DNA of 64,000 nt, from positions 186,001 to 250,000 of the forward strand of contig CAVYML010000003.1 in NCBI GenBank assembly GCA_963769605.1, written 5' to 3'. The DNA is from Fen-1254 sp963769605 (GTDB lineage: Bacteria; Bacteroidota; Ignavibacteria; UBA10030). The first letter of the stretch is position 1. The number at the start of each line of letters is the position of its first letter. The position numbers were made by a program, and so were the translations under genes. Of the stretch, positions 56,134 through 64,000 are shown in pieces. Below the pieces are notes generated by a model that worked only from the letters and a program-made list of their open reading frames with translations, had not been told where the DNA came from and searched no databases.

Positions 56134-58431
56134 TTATATATGCTTAACATTGATCGTCACGGAACTCATTCTGCCTTTATCATCCAGACAACTGATGGTA
56201 TACTGTCCTGCCGCCAGTGCTTTAAAGAGTGTCTCTCCGGTGCGGACTCTTCCTAAGAAATGAGAATTTAGATACCAGCATTGGCTGCGCACGTCTATTT
56301 CGGATGTTGCATGGAGCGTAATTTTATCGTCGTCGGAAACCGTCAAATAGGTCATACCGTTCGTCGGGCTGAGAATCTTCGGCCCTTCTCCCGCAAATAT
56401 TCGAGCGCATGCAGGATTGTGGGGCGGCGGCAAAATAAAAGGTTTGCCTGTCCGCTTCCAGTAGTTCAAAAGTTCTTTGGGATAGTCGCGTATCGTCTGA
56501 AGGCGGTAATTGTTGCTGCCAAGGCAGGACATGCAGTAAGTTTTTTTCCCGTCGAGAGAAACAAGATACTCGTTATCAATATCGCACATGAGCGGTATCG
56601 TCGATGTCATAGAATAATAATCTTCAATCGTATGCGTACACCTCGGCGTAGGAATTTTTCCGCTTTCGGCGCACACATCGCGCGTATTGATTTCAGGCGG
56701 CATCGCGAGTATCGACTTCTGATTTGTTTTGCTGACCGACCGGAAAAGATCGATTAATAACGGTACAGCAGTCTTGCTTGCGACAAGATCCGCAACTCCC
56801 TTGTTTGTTACGTTTCCGATCCAAACGCCGATCGTGTATTCAGCCGTGTAACCCAAAGCCCATGCATCCCGCCTGCCGTAACTTGTTCCTGTCTTGAATG
56901 CAATGCGCGGCAAATGCATAGCGGCATCGATATTGGCCGGCATGTCGGGCCGTCTGACATCGGAAAGAATTTCTGTTACCATAAATGCAGCACCGTCGGA
57001 AAAAACGCGCTTCCGCTGCACGGAGGAAGTGTCCAGAATAAACCGGGGGCGTGCGCTCGTGCCGCTGTTTGGAAATGTCGTATATGCGGTCGTGAGTTCT
57101 TCCAGCGTAACACCGCATCCTCCGAGGATCATGCTGAGTCCCAATTTTGGCTGCTCGATCTCGATCGATGTCAAACCGAGATTTTTGCAAAACGGCACGA
57201 ATTCAGAGAGGCCGATATTTTTCAAAAGGCGCACCATCGGAACGTTCAGCGATCTTTGCAGCGCTTCGTCTGCATAAACAAAACCGGAAAAAGTACCGTC
57301 GTAATTTTCCGCAGTATATCCTTCCGCATCGTACGGAACATCGAGCAGGCGGGTTTTAGGCGTTAAGACGCCGCGGTCCATCAGCAGTGCATACAGAAAC
57401 GGCTTGAGAGTAGAACCGGGAGATCGCATTGCCTGCACCGCATCGATTTGCCCGCAGGCTGAAGAATCATGAAATTGTTCGGATCCGACGTATGCAAGAA
57501 CATTCATCGTTTTATTTTCCAGAATGAACACGGAGCCGTTCTCGACGCCGCGCATTTTCCAGTACCGCAAATGATCGGAGAGCAGACGTTCCGCCAGCAT
57601 CTGTGTGTGGAGATTCAGCGTCGTCCTGACGGACGCTTTGCCGGCTGCCAGTTGTTTGACGCGCAGGCAAAAGTGGGAAGCGAAGGATGGAAAAGGATTA
57701 CGATTTGCGCCCGCCGATGTCTGGCCGAAAATAAGAGAGTCCTGCTGTGATAAGAGAGACCGGGCAAAAAATGAAGCAGAGCGGCGCTGGCGCTCACGCA
57801 GTAAATTTTCGGGGTTGCGGTCGGGACGAAGACAGTTCGGATTGTTGGGAATGAGCATGAGATCGAAGAGTTGAGCGATGTTCAATCTTTCCAACGGCGT
57901 TTGATAATATATAAGCGCTGCAGATTTCAATCCTTCGATGTTGCCGCCGAGCGGGAGAAGAGAAAGGTACAATTCAAGGATTTCTTTTTTGGAATAGCGC
58001 AGTTCAAGCTGGAGTGCGCGGAATATTTCGATTGCTTTGCCGGCATAGGTCCGGCGCTTCGGTTCCAGCATGCGCGCTACCTGCATGGTAATAGTGGAAG
58101 CGCCGGAGATTCTTTTTCGTGAGCGAAGGTTTTGATAGAATGCCCGGCAAAGCGAAAAAGGATTAACGCCGGGATGCAAATAGAAGAACCGGTCTTCCTT
58201 AGCGAGTATAATGCGCTTGATCGGCTCCGGAATTTCACCCGGCGATGTTTTTAACCGCCATATGCCGTCGGATGCGAGGAACGCGGATAAAAATTTTCCG
58301 TCACGATCGTACACAATAAGAGAGTAAGGCTTCATCGCAGGGAGCGGAAAAAGGAGAGACAGAATTCCGAAACTCAGTACAATAAAAATACAGCAAGCTA
58401 TAAGACTTCGTGTTACTTTTGACCTTAACAA
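56134..58431 (-). CDS. pbpC: penicillin-binding protein 1C
   Basis: Bifunctional peptidoglycan glycosyltransferase/transpeptidase, membrane-anchored. From TTG 58431 it has 765 residues; the frame is open to GTG 58473, but the AGGGGAGG site (58441-58448) is correctly spaced only for the TTG. Order: one membrane helix (about 10-33), glycosyltransferase GT51 with catalytic Glu in AKEDRFFYLHPG (about 79) and GASTITMQVARM, then transpeptidase with nucleophile Ser in SPGSTLKPF, and KTGTSYGRRDAWALGY for the third motif, and the PBP1C-specific BiPBP_C domain at the end (about 690-765). First gene of the operon with the alpha-2-macroglobulin. Confidence 0.94.
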   Translation of the reverse strand: MLRSKVTRSLIACCIFIVLSFGILSLLFPLPAMKPYSLIVYDRDGKFLSAFLASDGIWRLKTSPGEIPEPIKRIILAKEDRFFYLHPGVNPFSLCRAFYQNLRSRKRISGASTITMQVARMLEPKRRTYAGKAIEIFRALQLELRYSKKEILELYLSLLPLGGNIEGLKSAALIYYQTPLERLNIAQLFDLMLIPNNPNCLRPDRNPENLLRERQRRSASFFARSLLSQQDSLIFGQTSAGANRNPFPSFASHFCLRVKQLAAGKASVRTTLNLHTQMLAERLLSDHLRYWKMRGVENGSVFILENKTMNVLAYVGSEQFHDSSACGQIDAVQAMRSPGSTLKPFLYALLMDRGVLTPKTRLLDVPYDAEGYTAENYDGTFSGFVYADEALQRSLNVPMVRLLKNIGLSEFVPFCKNLGLTSIEIEQPKLGLSMILGGCGVTLEELTTAYTTFPNSGTSARPRFILDTSSVQRKRVFSDGAAFMVTEILSDVRRPDMPANIDAAMHLPRIAFKTGTSYGRRDAWALGYTAEYTIGVWIGNVTNKGVADLVASKTAVPLLIDLFRSVSKTNQKSILAMPPEINTRDVCAESGKIPTPRCTHTIEDYYSMTSTIPLMCDIDNEYLVSLDGKKTYCMSCLGSNNYRLQTIRDYPKELLNYWKRTGKPFILPPPHNPACARIFAGEGPKILSPTNGMTYLTVSDDDKITLHATSEIDVRSQCWYLNSHFLGRVRTGETLFKALAAGQYTISCLDDKGRMSSVTINVKHI

Positions 58432-58552
58432 GAAGACAACCCTCCCCTGATGTAAAACGGGAAAAATCGACACGAAACGATGGAATTATAAAATAAGGTA
58501 TTGTTTGAATTTTAAAAAGTCAAACAATATTTAGAGAAAGAGAGGCGAAAAT

Positions 58553-59443
58553 TTATACGATGAGTGATTGCGAATCGCACCGGCCGCATTCGCACTGGAT
58601 GGTTATATGCGCAATGTTGAAGCGCTGCTGCAATTCATGCTCCAGAGAGGAGAGAATACCTTCCGTCCTGCTGACCGTCATGTCTTTAACCCGGATGTGT
58701 GCTTCAAAGTGAATAACTGTTTCGGACATCTGCCATAAGTGGGCATGATGAACGTTTTCTATTCCGGGAATCGTCCGCATAAAACTGCAGACCTCTTCAA
58801 GAGATATGGAAGAGGGTGCGGCCATCATAAAAATATCGGTGGTATCCTTGATGATATCGTACGACTCCCAGATAATATAGAGGGCAATCAAAATCGTAAT
58901 AAGCGGGTCGATCCAAGAAACCGACCAGAACCGAATTGCCAACCCGCCGCATATCACACCGGCGCTGGAGATGGTGTCGGAAAGAAAGTGGAGCGAGGCG
59001 GATCGGAAATTAAGATTATGATGCGTATGGCCGCGCAGGAGGAGCATCCCGGCGAGATTTGCAAAAAAACCTATCCCGCCGACAACGAACATGATCGTAC
59101 CGGAAGGAACAGCCGGATGCAGGAATCGTTCGTATGCTTCTTTAACCAGAAAAGCGCAGAGAACAACAAGAACAGACGCATTGAGAGCAGCGGCAAGAAT
59201 TTCAGCACGCTTCTTGCCGAACGTGTATCGAGTAGTTTTGGGCTGATTTCCGATCCGCAGAGCAATACCGCTGATCATCAGAGCTATACCATCGCTGAAA
59301 TTGTGCAGAGCATCGGATAGAAGGGATAGGCTTCCGGCCGCGATGCCGCCGATAATTTCAGCTGCCGTAATGGCAAAATTTAGAATGATTGCACCGGTTA
59401 ATCGCAGTGCCGAATTCTCTCTTTGATGCTGGTGATGATCCAT
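58553..59443 (-). CDS. cation diffusion facilitator (zinc-type efflux protein)
   Basis: Inner-membrane CDF transporter exporting Zn2+ or a similar ion in exchange for protons. The 296 residues hold six membrane segments. The transport-site motifs are HxxxD-type: SDALHNFSDG in helix 2 (about 43-52) and LHFLSDTIS in helix 5 (about 150-158). A His-rich N-terminus (MDHHQHQ) and the GHTHHN loop between helices 4 and 5 fit metal handling. The cytoplasmic C-terminal domain ends with a Cys pair, CECGRC (about 284-289), a further metal-binding feature. CzcD-like. The helix-5 signature favours zinc. Confidence 0.94.
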   Translation of the reverse strand: MDHHQHQRENSALRLTGAIILNFAITAAEIIGGIAAGSLSLLSDALHNFSDGIALMISGIALRIGNQPKTTRYTFGKKRAEILAAALNASVLVVLCAFLVKEAYERFLHPAVPSGTIMFVVGGIGFFANLAGMLLLRGHTHHNLNFRSASLHFLSDTISSAGVICGGLAIRFWSVSWIDPLITILIALYIIWESYDIIKDTTDIFMMAAPSSISLEEVCSFMRTIPGIENVHHAHLWQMSETVIHFEAHIRVKDMTVSRTEGILSSLEHELQQRFNIAHITIQCECGRCDSQSLIV

Positions 59444-59913
59444 ACTGACATTCTACAACGAAAGTGGAGTAAAATCAATTCCCAGCGAGATATTTCTTCT
59501 ATGATTCGAAGCAAGAAATATCAATGCGATATTAAGGAGCACTGATACATACCATTTGTGGCCCTGAAAACGGTTTAAATGCTTTCGGAGTCCTGTATGG
59601 TGCATCCGCGACGACCTCCCGACAATATTTAGCAACATTATCGGGCCGGCTGCAGTGCTTGGGAGCTTCGAATATCAATGATATGCCCTATTATTACAAT
59701 AAATATTATTAAAGTAATAGAGTCTTCATTATTCAACATAATATTTTGCATAAATAAGATATAATACCCCATATTTCAGCTAATATTCTATATAATAATA
59801 TATTATGTATAAATAATTGAGTTTATATATTGCATAATATAAATAATATATATATATTTATGATATAAAGTTTTATATAATAAGATATTAGTTTTATATA
59901 ATGGAGACATAAT
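59444..59913. other. gene-free, extremely A+T-rich region
   Basis: About 470 bp without a gene. From about 59690 onward the sequence is almost only A and T (long TATA/ATAAT runs), unlike any other stretch of the window. It could be a curved or easily melted upstream region for the XRE gene, or a protein-bound silenced region; no origin boxes of DnaA type were seen. Confidence 0.6.
59869..59902. promoter_or_regulatory. two 13-bp direct repeats before the XRE gene
   Basis: AGTTTTATATAAT at 59869-59881 and 59890-59902, spaced exactly 21 bp, ending 11 bp before the ATG. Overlap with the ribosome site region suggests an autoregulatory operator. Confidence 0.5.
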
Positions 59914-60264
59914 ATGCTTAAGTTTAATTTTCAGCGTATATTGAAAGCACGCGGAGTCGAAAAACCGTATACGTACCTCGTGCAAGAGGGATTTTCACGT
60001 AACATTGCAGTGCGCATGAATACAGGCAAGATGAAGACAATGAATCTGAAAGACCTGGAAAAGCAATGTGTTCGGTTTCAATGCACTCCAAACGATCTTT
60101 TGGAATGGGTTCCTGATCGTTATGTGACCGATATCTCCTCCCATCCCCTTCGGTATCTGAAACGAACCGACACTTCAGCGAATATTAAAGCGATACTCAG
60201 TTCGATTCCAATTTCTCAGCTCGAGGAAATTGAAAACTATATAAAAGAGAAGGTGAAGAGTTGA
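59914..60264 (+). CDS. small XRE/Cro-type helix-turn-helix regulator
   Basis: A 116-residue protein. The N-terminal 65 residues form a Cro/C1-type helix-turn-helix of the HTH_26 sort (FNFQRILKARGVEKPYTYLV, then NMKDLEKQC-like LKDLEKQCVRFQCTPNDLLEW), and the C-terminal part (about 85-116) is a helix (ISQLEEIENYIKEKVK) probably used for dimerisation. It starts at ATG 59914 with GGAG 10 bp upstream. Paired direct repeats just before the start suggest autoregulation. The target genes are unknown. It is followed at once by the GGTTCATC array. Confidence 0.82.
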   Translation: MLKFNFQRILKARGVEKPYTYLVQEGFSRNIAVRMNTGKMKTMNLKDLEKQCVRFQCTPNDLLEWVPDRYVTDISSHPLRYLKRTDTSANIKAILSSIPISQLEEIENYIKEKVKS

Positions 60265-60266
60265 TT

Positions 60267-60400
60267 GGTTCATCGGTTCATCGGTTCATCGGTTCATCGG
60301 TTCATCGGTTCATCGGTTCATCGGTTCATTAGTTCATTAGTTCATTAGTTCATAATTCATAATTCAGAATTCATAGTTTATAGTTCATAATTCATTGGCT
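60267..60400. repeat. GGTTCATC tandem array decaying into ATTCATA words
   Basis: Seven perfect 8-bp GGTTCATC units (60267-60322), then GGTTCATT, AGTTCATT twice, AGTTCATA, and a drift into ATTCATA/ATTCAGA words to about 60400. It starts two bases after the XRE stop codon. Confidence 0.95.
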
Positions 60401-60435
60401 CTGGTTTGTGGTTATTAAAGACTTAGGGAAAAAAT

Positions 60436-60597
60436 ATGAAAAAAGAGGATAAGCCATTGTTGGTACGTTGTCCGCACTGCAAGCAGGTGCGCGAGCCGGA
60501 TTATAACGAGACAACAAAAAGATATGTCTGCTCCATCTGCTCTGCGCCGCTCGATCAGCAGGTGTTTATAGAGAAAAAGAAACGCGGATTGAAGTAA
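60436..60597 (+). CDS. 53-residue zinc-ribbon protein
   Basis: A short gene with an AGGGA site before ATG 60436 and TAA at 60595. The protein has two CxxC pairs, CPHC at residues 12-15 and CSIC at 32-35, spaced like a zinc ribbon, and a basic end (EKKKRGLK). Such small zinc ribbons bind nucleic acid or act as adaptors; the role here is unknown. It precedes the NADPH dehydrogenase gene by 74 bp on the same strand. Confidence 0.75.
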   Translation: MKKEDKPLLVRCPHCKQVREPDYNETTKRYVCSICSAPLDQQVFIEKKKRGLK

Positions 60598-60671
60598 TTT
60601 ATTTTTTTCATGAAAGATATGCGAGGCCGAACAAAATTATTATTCTAAAATTCTTTTGAAAAGGGAAAATC

Positions 60672-61736
60672 ATGCAGCATTTGTTTTCATCCTTAAAAAT
60701 AAGAGGAATCGAATTAAAAAATAGAATTGCAATGTCGCCGATGTGCCAGTATTCAAGTGTCGACGGAGTTCCCGGCAATTGGCATCTTGTTCATCTTGGA
60801 AGCCGGGCAATCGGCGGGACAGGTTTAATTATCATGGAGGCAACAGCGGTTTCACCCGAAGGGAGAATAACTCCGGACGATTGCGGTCTATGGAACGATG
60901 CGCAGACCGAGGCGTTTAAAAATATCAGTGGTTTTATTTCTTCCCATCACGCAGTGCCGGGTATCCAGCTTGCACATGCAGGGCGCAAAGCGTCGACGTA
61001 TGCGCCGGGTAAAGGGGATGGTGAAATAAAGCCGGAAAACGGCGGCTGGCAGACTCTGGCTCCAAGTGCAATATCTTTTGCGGAAAATTATCCGGCTCCG
61101 AAAGAAATGACGAAAGGCAATATTGAAACCGTCATAGAACAATTTTGCAGAGCGGCACAGCGAAGCATCGATGCCGGATTTCAATTGATCGAATTACACA
61201 TGGCACATGGGTATCTACTGCACGAATTCTATTCCCCTTACTCGAATAAAAGAACCGATGAGTACGGAGGTAGTTTTGAAAACCGTATCCGGTTTCCTCT
61301 GGAAGTTTTAATAAATATCCGGAAAGTTGTTCCGGATTTATTTCCGATTATAGTTCGCATTTCTTCGACCGATTGGGCGGATGGCGGGTGGGATATTGAA
61401 CAGTCGGTTCGATTTGCGCGCAAGCTTAAAGAAGCCGGAGCGGATCTGATAGATTGCTCCAGCGGAGGGAATATTCATCGTACTTCCATTCCAGCCGGGC
61501 CCGGATATCAGGTCCCCTTTGCGGAAAAAATAAAGAATGAAAGCGGAATTCTGACCGGCGCAGTAGGTTTTATCACATCCGCAGAACAGGCCGAACAAAT
61601 TATTGCAGCAAAGCAGGCCGATATCGTTCTTCTGGGAAGAGAATTATTGAGAAATCCGTACTGGCCTCTTTCTGCCGCACGGCAGCTAAAAGCCGATATC
61701 GACTGGCCCCGGCAGTATATGCGCGGGAAACAGTGA
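60672..61736 (+). CDS. namA: NADPH dehydrogenase, old yellow enzyme family (YqjM/NamA-like)
   Basis: FMN-dependent ene-reductase that reduces activated C=C bonds with NADPH. The 354 residues match the YqjM (class II OYE) group. Landmarks are the redox-tuning Cys25 in SPMCQYSS, GLIIMEATAVSPEGR (51-65), the substrate His pair region in IELHMAHGYLLHEFYSP (about 173-189), NKRTDEYGGSFENRIRF (about 191-207) and the FMN-phosphate loop ADIVLLGRELLRNPYW near 316-331. Physiological substrate unknown; oxidative/xenobiotic stress response is usual for the family. Confidence 0.92.
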   Translation: MQHLFSSLKIRGIELKNRIAMSPMCQYSSVDGVPGNWHLVHLGSRAIGGTGLIIMEATAVSPEGRITPDDCGLWNDAQTEAFKNISGFISSHHAVPGIQLAHAGRKASTYAPGKGDGEIKPENGGWQTLAPSAISFAENYPAPKEMTKGNIETVIEQFCRAAQRSIDAGFQLIELHMAHGYLLHEFYSPYSNKRTDEYGGSFENRIRFPLEVLINIRKVVPDLFPIIVRISSTDWADGGWDIEQSVRFARKLKEAGADLIDCSSGGNIHRTSIPAGPGYQVPFAEKIKNESGILTGAVGFITSAEQAEQIIAAKQADIVLLGRELLRNPYWPLSAARQLKADIDWPRQYMRGKQ

Positions 61737-61772
61737 AAGGTAAATGGTAAATGGTAAACTGTGAACGGTAAT
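61737..61772. repeat. GGTAAAT word repeat after the namA-like gene
   Basis: AGGTAAATGGTAAATGGTAAA followed at once by CTGTGAACGGTAAT starts directly after the stop codon. It shares GGTAAATGGTAAA with the array after the metB-like gene (about 47040). Confidence 0.7.
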
Positions 61773-61774
61773 AT

Positions 61775-64000
61775 TTATTTGATTTCTATAGCCTCTTTTA
61801 GTTTTATATCTCTGGATGAGCTGCCTATTAATATTTCGTATTTTCCTGGATCTGTAGTCCATTCTTTCTTTGCGGTATTATAATAAGAGAAAGCATTTTT
61901 ATCGATATTCATTTCAATTTTTACTGTTTCGCCTTCTTTTAATGAAATATTCCTGAAAGCTTTCAATTCTTTAGGCGCTCTTTCAATTTTTGATTCGACT
62001 GCGCTGACATATAACTGCGCAACTTCGGTCCCGTTCAGTTTTCCTGTGTTTTCCAGTGTGAATGAAACTTTAAAATATTCTTTACTATCCTCTGTCAGCT
62101 CTTGAACTTTTAAATCTTTGTACTCAAAACTCGCATACGCCAGGCCGTAACCGAATGGATATAACGGTTCGATGTTGTCAGCATCAAAGTGTCTGTAACC
62201 GACAAAAATACCGTCTAAATATTCAGAAACGCTGTCCTGAGCTTTATAGCTCTTATATGCAGAACAATCCTCCCAGCGTTTTGGAAATGTAATCGGTAAT
62301 TTGCCGGATGGATTATAATTGCCTAAGATTACATCGGCAACAGCATTTCCTATTTCTTCGCCTGCAAACCAGGTCTCTAATATCCCTGATGCCTGCTCAT
62401 TCCAGCCATCCATTAAAACAGGAGATCCTGTAGTGAGAACAACGACTGTTTTTTTATTTGCCTTTACAACTTCTTTTATCAATTCATCCTGTTTCTCGGG
62501 CAGAACAAGGTCGTCTCTATCTTTTCCTTCCGTCTCATATTGATCTGAAGTACCGACAAAAACCAATGCCACATCCGAAATCGCCGCAGCATTTACTGCC
62601 TGCTTAAGGAAGTTATCATCTGCATTCCGCCATGATAATTTGGCCACTGCACCGCCCAGATCCTGATAATATTCAATTTTTAATTTGTATTTCTTACCCG
62701 CTTCCAGATTTGCACTATATGAATTATCGGTGGGGGGATGCTGCGTCCAGTTGTTGATAATAAGTGAATCATCCAAATACAGCCTGACCCCGTCATCACT
62801 CAAAAAATCCAAATCATAAATTCCTGATTTTTGAACCTGTAAAAACCCAGTCCATCTCACTGAAAAATGTTCTCTAGAAAAGCCTTCTTTGGGAGATTTT
62901 GATCCCCAATCGAAATCTATTTTATCGTCGTTTCGCTTGAAAGCAGGCCGGCCTTCAAGATTTTGGTTGTTAAAATACTCGCCCAGCAAACCTTTGCCAT
63001 TTCCGGAGGGCAGTAAAAAATATTTTGAGTCGACAGCTATTCCATTAAACCCCAGAATAACACCCGGCGCATAATTTATTTTTACTTTGCTTCCGATTTT
63101 ATTCTGCAATGCGTCGAGCGGGCTGACGGAATAAATCGGAGTTACCTCAGAACTTCCTCCGCCTCCTGTTCTTGCTGCAGCCGCATTGGGTCCGATAACA
63201 GCTATTGATTTAAGTCTGTCCGCGCCTAAAGGAAGAATTCCATCATTTTTTAATAGGACAATTCCTTCCCGGGCCAATTGCAATGAGATATCCCGGTTTT
63301 CTTTTGTGTTTAATAATCCGGCATTTTCTTTGTGAGGCTGTTCAAATATACCGAGCTTAAAGATAACCGTCAATATTCGTTTTACTTTATCGTTAAGAAC
63401 CTGTTCGCTGACGCCGCCGCTTTTAACAGTATCGATTAATGTTTTGTTATTCAAATATTCGCCGGTCGGCATTTCAAGATCGAGTCCGCTATTTACCGTA
63501 GGAATGGAACTATGCACAGCGCCCCAGTCGGACATTACCAATCCGGCAAATTTCCATTCATCCTTTAATTTTGTTTTGAGAAGATAATCATTCTCGCTGC
63601 AGTAGGAGCCGTTTAATTTATTATATGCAGACATGATTGCAAGAGTATGAGCTTCGGTCACTGCCGCTTTGAAAGCCGGCAGGTATATTTCATTCAATGC
63701 CCGTTCGCTGATTTTAACATTAACAAATCCCCTCTGATATTCCTGATTATTTACGGCAAAATGTTTTATTGTAGCCGCGACATTTTCTTTTTGAACGCCT
63801 TCGATATAGCTGACCGCCATTCTCGAAGTCAGATATGGATCTTCACCGAAGCTTTCAAAATTTCTGCCGCCCAGCGGCAGTCTTGCAATATTCACGCAAG
63901 GGCCCAGGATCACATCTCGCCCATGCGCTTTTAATTCTCTTCCGATAGCGGAACCTAATCGGCTGACGAGCGACGTATCCCAAGAAGCGGCGGCGCCGAT
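61775..64000 (-). CDS. GH3 beta-glucosidase with inserted PA14 domain, 5' end beyond window
   Basis: The frame runs unbroken from the stop at 61775 to the right edge (741 codons visible), so the N-terminus is missing; the codon at 63913 is an internal GTG, not the start. The barrel domain carries the substrate-binding KHFAVNNQEYQRG (His-Phe motif) and the nucleophile Asp in VMSDWGAVHS (about visible residue 158). The second GH3 domain (from about 225) is interrupted by a PA14 domain (about 310-450; LLGEYFNNQNLEG, SDDGVRLYLDDSLIINNW), as in many beta-glucosidases, and a fibronectin-III-like domain ends the protein. It releases terminal beta-linked glucose or a similar sugar. No T9SS tail at the C-terminus. 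Confidence 0.95.
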   Translation of the reverse strand: MGAAASWDTSLVSRLGSAIGRELKAHGRDVILGPCVNIARLPLGGRNFESFGEDPYLTSRMAVSYIEGVQKENVAATIKHFAVNNQEYQRGFVNVKISERALNEIYLPAFKAAVTEAHTLAIMSAYNKLNGSYCSENDYLLKTKLKDEWKFAGLVMSDWGAVHSSIPTVNSGLDLEMPTGEYLNNKTLIDTVKSGGVSEQVLNDKVKRILTVIFKLGIFEQPHKENAGLLNTKENRDISLQLAREGIVLLKNDGILPLGADRLKSIAVIGPNAAAARTGGGGSSEVTPIYSVSPLDALQNKIGSKVKINYAPGVILGFNGIAVDSKYFLLPSGNGKGLLGEYFNNQNLEGRPAFKRNDDKIDFDWGSKSPKEGFSREHFSVRWTGFLQVQKSGIYDLDFLSDDGVRLYLDDSLIINNWTQHPPTDNSYSANLEAGKKYKLKIEYYQDLGGAVAKLSWRNADDNFLKQAVNAAAISDVALVFVGTSDQYETEGKDRDDLVLPEKQDELIKEVVKANKKTVVVLTTGSPVLMDGWNEQASGILETWFAGEEIGNAVADVILGNYNPSGKLPITFPKRWEDCSAYKSYKAQDSVSEYLDGIFVGYRHFDADNIEPLYPFGYGLAYASFEYKDLKVQELTEDSKEYFKVSFTLENTGKLNGTEVAQLYVSAVESKIERAPKELKAFRNISLKEGETVKIEMNIDKNAFSYYNTAKKEWTTDPGKYEILIGSSSRDIKLKEAIEIK

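Noticed and set aside
58739..59320. 193-codon plus-strand open frame
   Set aside because: Antisense to the cation efflux gene; composition is low quality with no domain pattern.
60267..60354. GGTTCATC array considered as a CRISPR or iteron set
   Set aside because: Units are 8 bp with no spacers, decay progressively and lie right after a stop codon; this is a simple tandem repeat.

Overview
The window most likely comes from a Gram-negative bacterium of the Ignavibacteria/Chlorobi side of Bacteroidota or a close relative (Calditrichota-like groups are the alternative). Six secreted proteins end in the type A type IX secretion (T9SS) tail NYPNPFNPST...SGIYFYKLQ...KKMLLLK. There is also a hybrid two-component regulator with an AraC output domain, a TonB-dependent receptor with a carboxypeptidase-regulatory-like N-terminus, and a heme operon of Bacteroidota type. 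No rRNA, tRNA or CRISPR was recognised.

Layout. 1-8730 (minus strand): a compact heme operon read right to left as ccsA-like, hemA, hemC, hemD, hemE, hemH, a hotdog thioesterase, hemG and a secreted protein cut by the left edge. hemH carries an apparent one-base frameshift in its first codons. 8820-11676: a secreted GH5 enzyme, a tandem DUF1080 protein and a DUF486 membrane protein. 12011-15549: a complete 3.5-kb transposon with 18-bp inverted ends, a perfect 8-bp target duplication and an IS1-type single-ORF DDE transposase. Its cargo is a three-gene plus-strand operon that includes a HicB-like gene, a minus-strand set of small genes with a GAAA-repeat frameshift, and two multi-branched inverted-repeat (RNA-like) structures. 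15639-18472: an M20 peptidase, a cNMP-binding/DUF1003 protein and a PduO-type cobalamin adenosyltransferase in one operon. 18834-22010: a single-chain restriction-modification enzyme.

22351-45240 is a polysaccharide-utilisation-like locus without SusD. A divergent hybrid two-component sensor/regulator faces a plus-strand set of secreted proteins: a tandem-domain protein, a CotH-like protein, a large InlB-repeat-like protein, a GH59 galactocerebrosidase-like enzyme, a TonB-dependent receptor, a beta-helix protein and a GH51-like glycosidase. Helically phased 21-bp repeats lie between the regulator and the target genes, and a related motif recurs before the GH51-like gene. Broken remnants (two T9SS tails, a TolB/PD40 fragment and a polymorphic-toxin-like tail) lie in and after the locus.

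45636-64000 is mostly housekeeping: a promoter, SAM-I riboswitch and terminator ahead of a Cys/Met-metabolism PLP enzyme; a DEAD-box helicase; an atypical SDR; an RNA methyltransferase; an alpha-2-macroglobulin/PBP1C operon; a cation efflux protein; a small XRE regulator; a 53-residue zinc ribbon; an old-yellow-enzyme NADPH dehydrogenase; and a GH3 beta-glucosidase running off the right edge. Short word-like repeats (GGTTCATC, GGTAAAT, AATTCA families) sit directly after several stop codons, and one such tract encodes the C-terminus of HemD.
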